64,000 bases of DNA from Mycobacterium sp. KBS0706 (GTDB lineage Bacteria; Pseudomonadota; Alphaproteobacteria; DSM-16000; Inquilinaceae): the NCBI RefSeq assembly GCF_005938675.2, contig NZ_VCCH02000041.1, forward strand, positions 1-64,000, given 5' to 3'. The notes under the pieces were generated by a model. It did not search any database, was not told the origin of the DNA, and saw only the letters and a program-made list of their open reading frames with translations. The translations under genes and the position numbers were made by a program. Position 1 is the first letter of the stretch. Every line of letters begins with the position of its first letter. Shown one piece after another: positions 17,382-25,720 of this stretch.

Positions 17382-17960
17382 TCACCACAGATACGGCACC
17401 AGCCGGGCGGTGGCGCGGCGATAGTCGGCATAGGCCGGGCCGAAGGCCTCGGCCATGAAGCGCTCCTCGATTGCGATCTTGCGCAGGAAGGCGGCGGCCA
17501 CCAGCGCCAGGGCGACCAGCCCGCTCCAGCGGTCATTGGCGACGACGGTGCCGGTCACGGCCAGCAGCAGGCCGGCGTAGATCGGGTGGCGCACCAGGGT
17601 ATAGGGACCGTTGCGGACCAGCTCGTGGTCCTGCTTCAGCGTCACCGTGCCGCTCCAGTTGCCGGCCAGGTGGATTCGGGCCCAGACGGCGAAGCCGAGG
17701 CCGGCAGCGACCAGCACGGCGCCGATGACGGAGAAGCCGGGTCGATACGGAATAATCGGTGCTTCCAGTGCGGGTCCGGCAATCCCCGGCCGGATGAGCA
17801 GCGCCACGGCCAGCACCAGCGGCAGGATGTGGGACAGGCGGGAAGCCGGCGATTCCCGGCGCCGCACCGGCTTGGTGCCGACGGCGGCGACATACCAGTA
17901 GACGATCCAGGCCCCCCACAGGCCGTTGATGACGAACGCCATGGAAATCTCCGCGTTCAT
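17382..17960 (-). CDS. Isoprenylcysteine carboxyl methyltransferase family membrane protein
   Basis: A 192-residue membrane protein of the ICMT/NnrU-like superfamily with about five hydrophobic segments. The diagnostic block GPYTLVRHPIYAGLLL lies at about residues 118-133 and binds SAM in characterised relatives; the C-terminal RFMAEAFGPAYADYRR is also typical. Bacterial members act on unknown small or lipid substrates, so the methyl acceptor is not predicted. It lies 27 bases after the ChaC gene on the same strand and probably belongs to its operon. Confidence 0.85.
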   Translation of the reverse strand: MNAEISMAFVINGLWGAWIVYWYVAAVGTKPVRRRESPASRLSHILPLVLAVALLIRPGIAGPALEAPIIPYRPGFSVIGAVLVAAGLGFAVWARIHLAGNWSGTVTLKQDHELVRNGPYTLVRHPIYAGLLLAVTGTVVANDRWSGLVALALVAAAFLRKIAIEERFMAEAFGPAYADYRRATARLVPYLW

Positions 17961-17987
17961 CGCCTCCCGGCGGCCATTCTAGACCGG

Positions 17988-18695
17988 TCAGCCCAGCCCG
18001 AGCGCTGCGATGCGGCGCCGCAGCGCCTCCAGCCCGTGGTCGCGGATGCCGAGCGCCACCAGATGGTCGAGGGTCGAGCGGAAATACTCCTGGCAGGTGC
18101 CGAGCTGGCCGCAGGCCCGGGCCAGCACCTGCGCCGTCTCGTCCTCGCTCAGCCGGCCGGCATAGCGCTGGTGGCCGCGGTTGATGGTGAAGGCGATCGC
18201 CCGCACCGGGCCGTCCGGCGTCGCCGCCGTGACCCAGCGCGGGGTGTAGGACGCGGTCACCATCTCGCGCCGCCAGATCAGGTCCAGCTCCTCCTCCACC
18301 GCCGCGGCGGCGATGCGGAACACCACGCCGCGGCAGGTGCCGCCCCGGTCGAGGCCCAGCACCAGCCCCGGCCGGTCGGGCGTGCCGCGGCCCAGCGACG
18401 TCCACAGGCAGAAGCGGCGGTGCCAGCCATGGATCAGCCCGGTGCGCCGCTCGACGAAATGGAAGGCCGGGTTCCAGATCAGCGAGCCGTAGGCGAACAC
18501 CCAGACGTCGCCGCCGGCCGCGCCCTCCGCCGCCAGCGTCGCTTGGCGCGAGGCCGCCAGCGCTGCGAAGGACAGCACCTCCGCGGTCGGATCGCCGACG
18601 GCGATCATGCGCTGCAGCACGCCGTTCTTCAGCGATTCGCGGGTGATGGCGGTCGGCTCGGCGACCGTCGGCACTTCGCTCACGGCGTCTCCCAC
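17988..18695 (-). CDS. chaC: ChaC-like gamma-glutamylcyclotransferase
   Basis: Predicted glutathione-specific gamma-glutamylcyclotransferase, 235 residues, releasing 5-oxoproline and Cys-Gly in the cytoplasm. The substrate-binding loop VFAYGSLIWNP lies near residues 67-77, and RRFCLWTSLGRGTPDRPGLV and GTCRGVVFRI follow, as in ChaC proteins. A conserved glutamate is expected in LDLIWRREM. The start overlaps the 3' end of the upstream oxidoreductase gene by 16 bases, implying coupling; a downstream in-frame start could remove the overlap. Together with GGT, Grx and Nit1 it adds to the glutathione theme of this stretch. Confidence 0.88.
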   Translation of the reverse strand: MGDAVSEVPTVAEPTAITRESLKNGVLQRMIAVGDPTAEVLSFAALAASRQATLAAEGAAGGDVWVFAYGSLIWNPAFHFVERRTGLIHGWHRRFCLWTSLGRGTPDRPGLVLGLDRGGTCRGVVFRIAAAAVEEELDLIWRREMVTASYTPRWVTAATPDGPVRAIAFTINRGHQRYAGRLSEDETAQVLARACGQLGTCQEYFRSTLDHLVALGIRDHGLEALRRRIAALGLG

Positions 18696-19684
18696 CGGCC
18701 GGTGTGGGCGGAGCGGAAGACGGCGTCGATCACCTGCATGTTGGCCAGCGTGTTCTCCAGCGGCACCGGCTGCTCGCCGTGCTTCAGGATCGCCTCGGCG
18801 AAGGCGGCGGCGGCGACGCCGTACTGGTCGCAGGCCGGGATCTCGATCGGCTTGACGCCGTCCCCGAACAGGCTGGACCCGTCGTCCAGGAACAGGCGGC
18901 AGGGCTGGTCGGCCGGCGCGTTGAACGGGATCTCCACCTCGAGCCGCCCCTTGGTGCCCAGGAACTGCATGCGCTGGTAGCCGGGGATCTGGGTCGAGTA
19001 GACGAAGCTGGCCTGGATCCCATCATAGTCCAAGAGGACGCTGCCCAGTCGGTCGACCTTGAACACCGGGTCGCGGTCCAGCAGCGACACCACCCGGCGC
19101 GGCTCGCGCCCGGTGACGAAGCGTGAGGTGGTGATCGGATAGCAGCCGATGTCCAGCAGCCCGCCGCCGCCGACATCGGCCTTGTTGCGGATGTTGTTGG
19201 GGTCGATGTTGCGGTAGGTGAAGGCGCCGGTCACGGCGCGCAGCTCGCCGATCGCGCCCTCCTGCACCAGCTCCCGCACCTTCAGCCATTGCGGGTGGGT
19301 ACGCACCATGAAGGCTTCCTGGATACGCCGGCCGCTCTTGTCGCGCGCCGCGATCAGCCGGCGCGCCTCCTCGGCGTTCAGCCCGATCGGCTTCTCGCAC
19401 AGCACATGCTTGCCGGCCTCGACCGCCTTGATCGTCCATTCGACATGCAGGTGGTTCGGCAGCGGGATGTAGACAGCGTCGATCTCCGGGTCGGCCAGCA
19501 GCGCCTCGTAGCTGTCATAGGCCACCGGCAGCCCGTATTTCGCTGCCGCGGCCGCGGATTTCTCCGCCGAGCGCGAGGCGATCGCCTTGACCCGGCAGTG
19601 CCGGGCCGCGGTCATCGGCGGGACGACCTTGTCGTTGATCTTGGCGGCGCCCAGCACGCCCCAGACGATCGTTCCTTCGGCCAC
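18680..19684 (-). CDS. Gfo/Idh/MocA family NAD(P)-dependent oxidoreductase
   Basis: A 334-residue two-domain dehydrogenase. The N-terminal Rossmann fold begins WGVLGAAKINDKVVPPM (variant of the GxxGxA motif), and the active-site lysine lies in CEKPIGLN near residue 97. The C-terminal domain has GGGLLDIGCYPI, characteristic of the family and of trans-1,2-dihydrobenzenediol/glucose-fructose dehydrogenase relatives. Substrates are usually sugars or inositols; none can be named here. It is the first gene of a three-gene minus-strand unit with ChaC and ICMT. Confidence 0.88.
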   Translation of the reverse strand: MAEGTIVWGVLGAAKINDKVVPPMTAARHCRVKAIASRSAEKSAAAAAKYGLPVAYDSYEALLADPEIDAVYIPLPNHLHVEWTIKAVEAGKHVLCEKPIGLNAEEARRLIAARDKSGRRIQEAFMVRTHPQWLKVRELVQEGAIGELRAVTGAFTYRNIDPNNIRNKADVGGGGLLDIGCYPITTSRFVTGREPRRVVSLLDRDPVFKVDRLGSVLLDYDGIQASFVYSTQIPGYQRMQFLGTKGRLEVEIPFNAPADQPCRLFLDDGSSLFGDGVKPIEIPACDQYGVAAAAFAEAILKHGEQPVPLENTLANMQVIDAVFRSAHTGRWETP

Positions 19685-19770
19685 GCCTGTCTCCTCCTGA
19701 CTGCAAATGCCCGACGTTTTCGCAAATCCAGGCGATCCTAGCGGTTCCGGATGGCGATGGGGAGCGCGCA

Positions 19771-19830
19771 GAGCGCGATCGTGTCAGGCGGAAAGCAGGT
19801 TGCCTTCCGCCTGACACGTGAATCGCGCTC
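19771..19830. repeat. 60-base interrupted inverted repeat
   Basis: GAGCGCGAT (19771-19779) pairs with ATCGCGCTC (19822-19830), and inside it GTGTCAGGCGGAA (19781-19793) pairs perfectly with TTCCGCCTGACAC (19805-19817), giving 22 base pairs around a small internal loop and an 11-base apical loop. It fills the gap upstream of the oxidoreductase gene and downstream of the methyltransferase gene. It is far longer than a simple terminator and has no flanking T tract, so it may be an intergenic repeat element. Confidence 0.7.
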
Positions 19831-19841
19831 TCACTTATCGA

Positions 19842-19866
19842 CTGAGCCAGCCGGAGGCTGGCTCAG
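19842..19866 (-). terminator. Hairpin containing the methyltransferase stop codon
   Basis: CTGAGCCAGCC (19842-19852) pairs perfectly with GGCTGGCTCAG (19856-19866) over a 3-base loop. Read on the minus strand, the stem begins at the TGA of the methyltransferase gene (19863-19865). An intrinsic terminator or mRNA-stabilising stem is likely, although no T run follows. Confidence 0.55.
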
Positions 19867-20456
19867 GGCGCGGGCAGGGGATGCGGTTCGGGCGACCCGT
19901 CCAGCGCCGGCACCGGCGCCCGGTCGGCAATGGCGCAGATCCGCTGCACCACCGCCGCGCGCGGCGAGGCGACCTCGCCATGCTCATAGGCCACGACCTG
20001 CAGCCGCCCGGCCACGGCGTCCAGCAGCTCTCCGGCCTTGAGCAGATAGGCGGCGGTGGACGGCCGGCCGAAGCGCTGGTTGCCCTGGGCGAAGGTCTCG
20101 TAGATCAGCACCCCGCCCGAGGCCAGCGCCTCGACGATCGCCGGCAGCAGCGGCCGGTGCAGGTAGTTGGCGACGACGATGCCGGCGAAGCGGCGCCCGG
20201 CAAAGGGCCACGGGCCGGCCTCGATGTCCGCGCGCAGGATCTCGACGCCCTCGGCGCCGGTCAGGTCCGCCACCCCCTGCAGATCGATGTCGACGCCGGC
20301 CACGGCGTGGCCGCGGTCCCGGAAATGCCGCAGATGGCGGCCGCTGCCGCAAGCGAGGTCCAGCACCGGCGCGGTCCTCGGCACCAGCGGCGCGAAGCGC
20401 GCGACCCAGGCGGACACAGGGGGGATATGCGGCATCGGCGGGATTTGAGACGTCAT
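19863..20456 (-). CDS. Class I SAM-dependent methyltransferase
   Basis: A 197-residue methyltransferase. The SAM-binding block APVLDLACGSGRHLRHFRD lies at about residues 29-47, followed by VAGVDIDLQGV and GIVVANYLHRPLLPAI (motif II/III region). The pattern resembles small TehB/UbiE-like enzymes found widely in alphaproteobacteria; the substrate is unknown. Start at 20456 (MTSQIPPMP) is the first ATG before the conserved core. It diverges from the DUF1178 gene with about 55 bases between starts. Confidence 0.8.
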   Translation of the reverse strand: MTSQIPPMPHIPPVSAWVARFAPLVPRTAPVLDLACGSGRHLRHFRDRGHAVAGVDIDLQGVADLTGAEGVEILRADIEAGPWPFAGRRFAGIVVANYLHRPLLPAIVEALASGGVLIYETFAQGNQRFGRPSTAAYLLKAGELLDAVAGRLQVVAYEHGEVASPRAAVVQRICAIADRAPVPALDGSPEPHPLPAP

Positions 20457-20511
20457 TTTCTTTGCGGCCCGGGACAGACCATCGTATGACAAAAGCGGAG
20501 CATGGAATGCG

Positions 20512-20946
20512 ATGATCCTGTACGAATTGCGATGTGAGGGCGGCCACGGCTTCGAGGCGTGGTTCCGCAACAGCGACACCTATGACGCGCAGGTCGCGGC
20601 GGGGGAGGTCAACTGCCCGATCTGCGGCAGCGGCTCGGTCGAGAAGGCGCTGATGGCGCCGGCGATCGGCAAGCGGTCATCGGCCAAGCGCTCGCCGGAA
20701 GACGGGCACCGCACCCACACCACCATGGCCGAGGCCCGCCGCGAGCTGGAAAGCTTGCGCCGCCGGATCGAGGAAAACTGCGAGTATGTCGGCGACCGTT
20801 TCGCCGAGGAAGCGCGCAAGATCCATCATGAGGAATCGGAGCATCGCGACATCTACGGCGAGGCGACCGAGGCCGAGGCGCGCGAGCTGGAGGAAGAAGG
20901 AATCGGGGTCGCCCGTATTCCTTGGGTGTCGCGCACCGATTCCTGA
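20512..20946 (+). CDS. DUF1178 family protein
   Basis: A 144-residue protein of a conserved alphaproteobacterial family of unknown function. The N-terminus MILYELRCEGGHGFEAWF and the CPICGSGSVEKALMAP block (residues about 39-54) define the family; Cys8, Cys39 and Cys42 suggest zinc or metal binding. The C-terminal half is helical and charged (EEARKIHHEESEHRDIYG). Family genes are often near the nitrilase or grxC genes; here that pair is about 7 kb upstream. No function is proposed. Confidence 0.87.
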   Translation: MILYELRCEGGHGFEAWFRNSDTYDAQVAAGEVNCPICGSGSVEKALMAPAIGKRSSAKRSPEDGHRTHTTMAEARRELESLRRRIEENCEYVGDRFAEEARKIHHEESEHRDIYGEATEAEARELEEEGIGVARIPWVSRTDS

Positions 20947-21100
20947 CCGGCACCGGCCCGAGCGGCCCGCCATCACCACTATGATTTGATCGGCAGGGCG
21001 ATTCTTCTCGCGGTCCGTGAGTCGTCCCTTGTCACCGCCTTCGCTTACGGGTTAGTGGATTATGGGCCGGTGGTGTGCCCCTGATCCATGGCTCGGAATA

Positions 21101-22519
21101 ATGAATATATGTCTTTTGTCTAACAATTACCGGACCATGTTCTTCGAGAGGATCGGGCGTGGCCTCGAGCGGAAGGGGGTCGGGGTCTTCTGGGTCGCGG
21201 CCAGCCGGCGTTGGGCCGATGCGCTGATCAAGCAAGGCTGGCGTCGCGACCGGATCCTCTGCCTCGCCGATTTCAGGGATGAATGGCGCACGGCCCCACC
21301 GTCGGACCCGGACGATCCCGGGCTGACCGAGCTGGAGACCGGCGGGCTGGCCGCCAATGAAATCGTCCTGATGGACCGCGAGCTGTGCAAGCGGCCCTAT
21401 GGCAAGGCCTATCTGGCCGTGGTCGCGCGGGAAATCTCTCGCGTCCTGCGGGCCCACGACATCCGCGCCGCCTTCGGCGAGCAGACCTGGGCCTTCGAGC
21501 TGGCCACGGCGCGGCTGTGCAGGGCCCAGGGGCGGGGCTACTTCGTGCCGGCCACGGTGCGGGTGCCGTCCGACCGCTTCGGCTTCTTCACCGACCACAG
21601 CCAGACCGGGATCCACGAGGTCCGCAAGCCGGACCGGTCGGACCGCGAGGCCGCCGAGGCCATCGTCGAGGCGCTGCGCAGCCGCGCCTACCGGCCCTAT
21701 TATTTTCACATCAACAACAAGATCCGGTTCTTCCGCAGCCACTGGCTCGGCGAATCCGTGGTGCAGGCCTTCTCCAAGGCCACCGACGGCGACGAGACCC
21801 TGCCGACCCTGGCGCACCGCTCACGCTGGCGCTTCAGCCGCATCGTCAACACCTACCGCGTCCGCTGGCAGAAGCCGTTCCAGCGCGACGGCATCCCGGG
21901 GACGCGCCCTTTCGTGCTGGTGACGCTGCACATGCAGCCGGAGGCGTCGATCGACGTCGTCGTCCACCGCAAGGCGAACCAGATCGAGAATATCCGGGCC
22001 CTGTCGCGGGTGATCCCGCATGGCTGGGAGATCTACGTCAAGGAGCATTCGAACGCGCTCGGCTTCCGCGCGCCGCGCTTCTATGACGAGTTGCGGGGGG
22101 TCCCGGGCGTCCGCCTGATCGATCCCCATGCCGACACCTTCCGGCTGATGGAGGCGGCGCAACTGGTGCTGTCGCCCTCGGGCACCGTCTGCCTCGAGGC
22201 CGGTCTGCTCGGCCTCAAGGCCGGGACCTTCGCGTCGATGTACTTCGCCCCGGTGATGTCGCCGGGTACGATCGACCTGTCGGCGTTGACCCGCGCCGGT
22301 TTCGAGCGCCTGCTGCAGCAGGACGATCGCGACGGCCGGCCCGAGCCGGTCGCCTTCCTGAGCTGGCTCTACGCCCAGTCCTTCCCCGGCCGGGTGGGCG
22401 ACCCCGTCCACGACCCGGGCAGCATGACCGAGGAGAATGTGGCGATCGTGGTCGATGGCTTCATGACGCTGCTCAGGGGCGTGGAAGCGCGCCGGCAACC
22501 GAATGCGAGTGCGGCATGA
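21101..22519 (+). CDS. Capsule-synthesis-type glycosyltransferase-like protein
   Basis: A 472-residue protein most like capsule polysaccharide biosynthesis proteins with a GT-B-type fold. Supporting segments are LVTLHMQPEASIDVV, the YVKEHSNALGFR block near residue 322, LIDPHADTFRLMEAA and SPSGTVCLEAGLLG near residue 365, which match the nucleotide-sugar half of KpsS/KpsC-like enzymes. The ATG at 21101 gives a clean N-terminus (MNICLLSNNYRTMFFERIG); an in-frame ATG 13 codons earlier lies in AT-richer leader DNA. Its stop overlaps the start of the Wzz-like gene by four bases, so the pair is translationally coupled. Confidence 0.72.
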   Translation: MNICLLSNNYRTMFFERIGRGLERKGVGVFWVAASRRWADALIKQGWRRDRILCLADFRDEWRTAPPSDPDDPGLTELETGGLAANEIVLMDRELCKRPYGKAYLAVVAREISRVLRAHDIRAAFGEQTWAFELATARLCRAQGRGYFVPATVRVPSDRFGFFTDHSQTGIHEVRKPDRSDREAAEAIVEALRSRAYRPYYFHINNKIRFFRSHWLGESVVQAFSKATDGDETLPTLAHRSRWRFSRIVNTYRVRWQKPFQRDGIPGTRPFVLVTLHMQPEASIDVVVHRKANQIENIRALSRVIPHGWEIYVKEHSNALGFRAPRFYDELRGVPGVRLIDPHADTFRLMEAAQLVLSPSGTVCLEAGLLGLKAGTFASMYFAPVMSPGTIDLSALTRAGFERLLQQDDRDGRPEPVAFLSWLYAQSFPGRVGDPVHDPGSMTEENVAIVVDGFMTLLRGVEARRQPNASAA

Positions 22520-23481
22520 CCGTCGCCGCCGACCATCATCGCCTCGGCCCCGTACCGAAGGCGGCCGACGCCGCGCCCGACCGCGAGCCTGCCCGTTCGA
22601 GCGAAACCATCGCCCAGGAGCTGATCGGCTCGGCCTGGCGCCACAAATTGCTGGTGGCTGTCATAACGCTGGTGGCGATCGGCCTCGGGGTCGGCTGGAT
22701 CCTGATCTCGCCGAAGCGCTACACCTCGCGGCTCGTCGTCATGCCGACCGAAGCGTCGCAGCAGCTGTCCGACCTGCTGCGCAACGCCGGCGCCTCGGCG
22801 ATCGCCAATTCCCTCGGCGGCCTGACCGGCACCGAGCAGGTCACCTATTTCGACCGTTTCTCCAAGCAGCTGACCTCGGTGAACACGGCGTCGGCCCTGA
22901 AGGACCATGCCGGGCTGATCGAGAGCCTGATGAGCCTGCGCTGGAACGACCAGAAGAAGATCTGGGAAAGCGATTCGTTCCTGACCCCGGTCAAGGCCTA
23001 TTTCGGCCTCGACACCGATGTCGACACCAGCGCCCAGGCGGTCGCCGAATTCCTGCGCAAGAATGTCAACCAGGAGCAGGACCGCGATTCGCCGATCACC
23101 ACCCTGTCGCTCGACGCGACCGACGCCGAGGTGGCACGCCAGACCCTGCGCTATCTGCACCAGTACAGCGATGACCGGATCAAGCAGGCGATCTACCAGC
23201 AGACTCAGAGCAAGCTCGAATACCTGCAGCGGCGGCTGCAGAGCGTCACCGTCAACGACTATCGGCAGACCCTGATCGGCCTGATCCTGGACCAGGAGAA
23301 GATCCTGATGCTGATCCAGCCGAACCTGCCCTTCGCCGCCGAGGCGCTGGAGCCGCCGGAGGTGCTGTCGGAGCCGACCTCGCCGAAGAAGAGCCGCATC
23401 CTTGCCCTGGCCATGCTGCTCGGCCTCGCGGTGGGCACCTTCGTCGCCCACCGCATCGACCGCAGGCGGCGCCGGGCCTGA
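22516..23481 (+). CDS. Wzz-like polysaccharide chain-length / co-polymerase protein
   Basis: A 321-residue inner-membrane protein with the polysaccharide co-polymerase layout: a membrane helix near residues 43-66 (KLLVAVITLVAIGLGVGWILI), a large periplasmic part with the typical RYTSRLVVMP start and predicted coiled coils (QAIYQQTQSKLEYLQRR), and a second helix near 295-312. Such proteins set polymer length or help export. No tyrosine kinase domain is attached. It overlaps the preceding gene by ATGA and ends 21 bases before the facing epimerase gene. Confidence 0.82.
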   Translation: MTVAADHHRLGPVPKAADAAPDREPARSSETIAQELIGSAWRHKLLVAVITLVAIGLGVGWILISPKRYTSRLVVMPTEASQQLSDLLRNAGASAIANSLGGLTGTEQVTYFDRFSKQLTSVNTASALKDHAGLIESLMSLRWNDQKKIWESDSFLTPVKAYFGLDTDVDTSAQAVAEFLRKNVNQEQDRDSPITTLSLDATDAEVARQTLRYLHQYSDDRIKQAIYQQTQSKLEYLQRRLQSVTVNDYRQTLIGLILDQEKILMLIQPNLPFAAEALEPPEVLSEPTSPKKSRILALAMLLGLAVGTFVAHRIDRRRRRA

Positions 23482-23502
23482 GAGCGGCGGCAGGCTTCGG
23501 GA

Positions 23503-24459
23503 TCAGGCGATCTTGCTCAAGGGGCGCGGCTCGGATGCGACGGTCCTCCGCACCAGGTCGCGCAAGCCCTCCTCGAGCGACCATTTCGGAGTCCAGCCGA
23601 GCGCCGAGCGGATCTTGCCGGTGTCGGCGGAAAGCGACGGGCGGTCGAATTTCCGGAACTGCTTCTGGTCCTCGACCACCGGCCGGGGGTCGCCGACCAG
23701 GCGTCGGATGGTCTCGACCACGTCGCGCACCGGCGTCGGCGCCGCGGAGGCGACGTTGAACACCTCGAACCGCCCGGTGTCCTGGAACAGCGCGGCGATC
23801 GCGGCATCGGCGATGTCGGCGACATGGATGAAGTCGCGGGTGGCGCCGAGATAGCCCATGCGGATCTCCGGCTGGGACCGGTCGCGCATCCGGCTCAGGG
23901 CGTCGGGGATCAGATGCGGGTTGGTCTCGCCCGGGCCGAAGGCGTTGGCGAAGCGCAGGGCCACGCCGGACAGCCGGTCGCTGGTGCGGGTGGCGTAGGC
24001 CAGCAGGGTCTCGCCCAGCAGCTTCGACAGGCCGTAGGCGTTGACCGGGGCGGGCTGGTCGGTCTCGCGATGGACCCGGTCTTCCGCGGCGTAGACATCC
24101 ATGGTCGAGGCGAAGACGACCTTGCGCGCCGGGGTCCGCTCCAGCGCCCGCAGCACCAGCTCGGTGCCTCGGACATTGGTTGCGAAGGTCTCGTCCGGAT
24201 GGCTCATGCAATAGGGGATGAAGTGGATCGCGGCGAAATGGATGGCGCCGTCCGGCTGGAACCCCTCGACCGCCTCCATGAGCTCGGTGCTGCTGCATGC
24301 GGCGAGGTCGAGGCGCTTGAGCACCGCCTCCTCGGGCAGCGAGCTCTCCCGGCCGAAGGACAGATTGTCGACGGCCAGGATCTCGTGGCCGTCGCGCGCC
24401 AGGCGCCGGGTGATCTGGCTGCCGATGAATCCGGCCGCGCCCGTGATCAGAATGCGCAT
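23503..24459 (-). CDS. NAD-dependent epimerase/dehydratase (sugar nucleotide type)
   Basis: A 318-residue extended SDR, probably a UDP-glucose 4-epimerase-like enzyme. The NAD motif is TGAAGFIG at residues 6-13, the catalytic residues appear as ASTMDVY and YGLSK near residue 150, and RFANAFGPGE and DFIHVADIADA follow. The HFAAIHFIPYCMSHPDETFATNVRG-type block fits GalE relatives. Its start lies inside the end of the GT4 gene, overlapping 13 bases, so the two are one unit. The exact sugar is not predicted. Confidence 0.87.
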   Translation of the reverse strand: MRILITGAAGFIGSQITRRLARDGHEILAVDNLSFGRESSLPEEAVLKRLDLAACSSTELMEAVEGFQPDGAIHFAAIHFIPYCMSHPDETFATNVRGTELVLRALERTPARKVVFASTMDVYAAEDRVHRETDQPAPVNAYGLSKLLGETLLAYATRTSDRLSGVALRFANAFGPGETNPHLIPDALSRMRDRSQPEIRMGYLGATRDFIHVADIADAAIAALFQDTGRFEVFNVASAAPTPVRDVVETIRRLVGDPRPVVEDQKQFRKFDRPSLSADTGKIRSALGWTPKWSLEEGLRDLVRRTVASEPRPLSKIA

Positions 24460-25589
24460 GAATCCTGAACCTTCACGTTTGAAATTCCGCCCACGGCCCG
24501 GGCCTCGAGCTGTTCCGCGAGCGCCTGCCAATCCAGCTCGTCGGCGCGGCTCAGGCCGCGCCATGACAGCTCCTCCCATCGGTCGGCGGCGGTGATCAGC
24601 CCGCCGGTGAAGGCTTCCATCTCCGGCTCGGTGACGATGCCGCAGCCGTAATGGTCGACGACGTCGCCGGTGCCGTTCTCCGCGAAGCGCGCGGTCACCG
24701 TCGGCAGGCCGCTGGCCATGGCCTCGGCGACGATGCGGGGAAAGCCCTCGCGCCGGCTCGGGATCGCCAGCAGCCTGGCCCCTCCCAGCAGGTCGATCTT
24801 CTGCTGCTCGCTGACCGGGCCCAGGATCCGGATCTGCCCCGCGGCCGGCGAGGCCGCCGCATGGGCGCGCAGCGCCGGCAGCGCCGGACCGTCCCCGGCG
24901 ATCACCAGCTCGTCGTCGCCCAGCGACCCGGCCCGGTTGTGGCCGGCCGCCTTCAGCCGGGCGAAGGCGTCGATCAGGAAGGTCAGGTTCTTGTGCGCCG
25001 TGATGCGGCCGAGATACAGGATGTCGCGGCGCTCCGCGGCCGGCAGGCTGCGATAAGCTGACCGGCGGATGCCGCTCGGCAGGTAGAACACCGGCCGGCC
25101 CGATGCGGCGCCGATGCGGTCGCACACCGCCGGGCCGACGCCCATGTTCTGCCCGCTCAGGCGGGGCAGCATCCATTGCATGAAACGGTAGAAGCGGGCC
25201 TCGCGCACCTCGCACCAGTCGAGCACGGCGCCCTGCCGGGCGCGGCGCGGCGCGAGGGCGATATGGGCCAGGGGCCATTGGTTGAACAGGCTGAGGTCGA
25301 AGCTGCGCGCCTTCAGCACGCCGCGCACCCAGGTTGCATATTTTAGTATGGTTACCGGATTCCGAGGTAATAGGCGGGATTGCGGCCGTTGATAGTGCTC
25401 GTCCACGGGAAAGCGGTGGACCTCGACGCCGCTCAGGGTTTCCTGTTTCAGCAAATCGCGCCTATGCGCGATGCAATATACCGAGACGCTGTGGCCGCGC
25501 TCTCGAAACACTTGCGCGAGTTCGGCAAAGCGAATTTCCTGCCCGCCAATGCTCGGAGGATACAACTCGGTAAAAATCCCGATATTCAT
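24447..25589 (-). CDS. GT4-family glycosyltransferase
   Basis: A 380-residue GT-B glycosyltransferase. The N-terminal half starts MNIGIFTELYPPSIGGQE with the donor/acceptor glycine loop, and the C-terminal half has DILYLGRITAHKNLTFLIDA, LVIAGDGPALPAL and the retaining-GT E-x7-E motif in SRREGFPRIVAEAMASGLP. It would add a sugar to a surface polysaccharide or lipid-linked intermediate. It is the first gene of the minus-strand pair with the epimerase, with an AT-rich promoter region upstream. Confidence 0.88.
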   Translation of the reverse strand: MNIGIFTELYPPSIGGQEIRFAELAQVFRERGHSVSVYCIAHRRDLLKQETLSGVEVHRFPVDEHYQRPQSRLLPRNPVTILKYATWVRGVLKARSFDLSLFNQWPLAHIALAPRRARQGAVLDWCEVREARFYRFMQWMLPRLSGQNMGVGPAVCDRIGAASGRPVFYLPSGIRRSAYRSLPAAERRDILYLGRITAHKNLTFLIDAFARLKAAGHNRAGSLGDDELVIAGDGPALPALRAHAAASPAAGQIRILGPVSEQQKIDLLGGARLLAIPSRREGFPRIVAEAMASGLPTVTARFAENGTGDVVDHYGCGIVTEPEMEAFTGGLITAADRWEELSWRGLSRADELDWQALAEQLEARAVGGISNVKVQDSCAF

Positions 25590-25613
25590 CCCAACTCACC
25601 AGCAGGTGCGCAT

Positions 25614-25641
25614 AAAATATCATGCGCTAATGTTGTCGCAA
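25614..25641 (-). promoter_or_regulatory. Possible promoter for the GT4-epimerase pair
   Basis: On the minus strand TTGCGA (25641-25636) and TATTTT (25619-25614) are separated by 16 bases, 24 bases upstream of the GT4 start, in the most AT-rich gap of the window. It is a visual match only. Confidence 0.35.
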
Positions 25642-25720
25642 CCGTTAACGAGAATTAGATAGCACGGTCGGACCGCCGGCAAGAACAAATTCTACCGCAA
25701 ACCGCCTGGCGGACCGGCCT

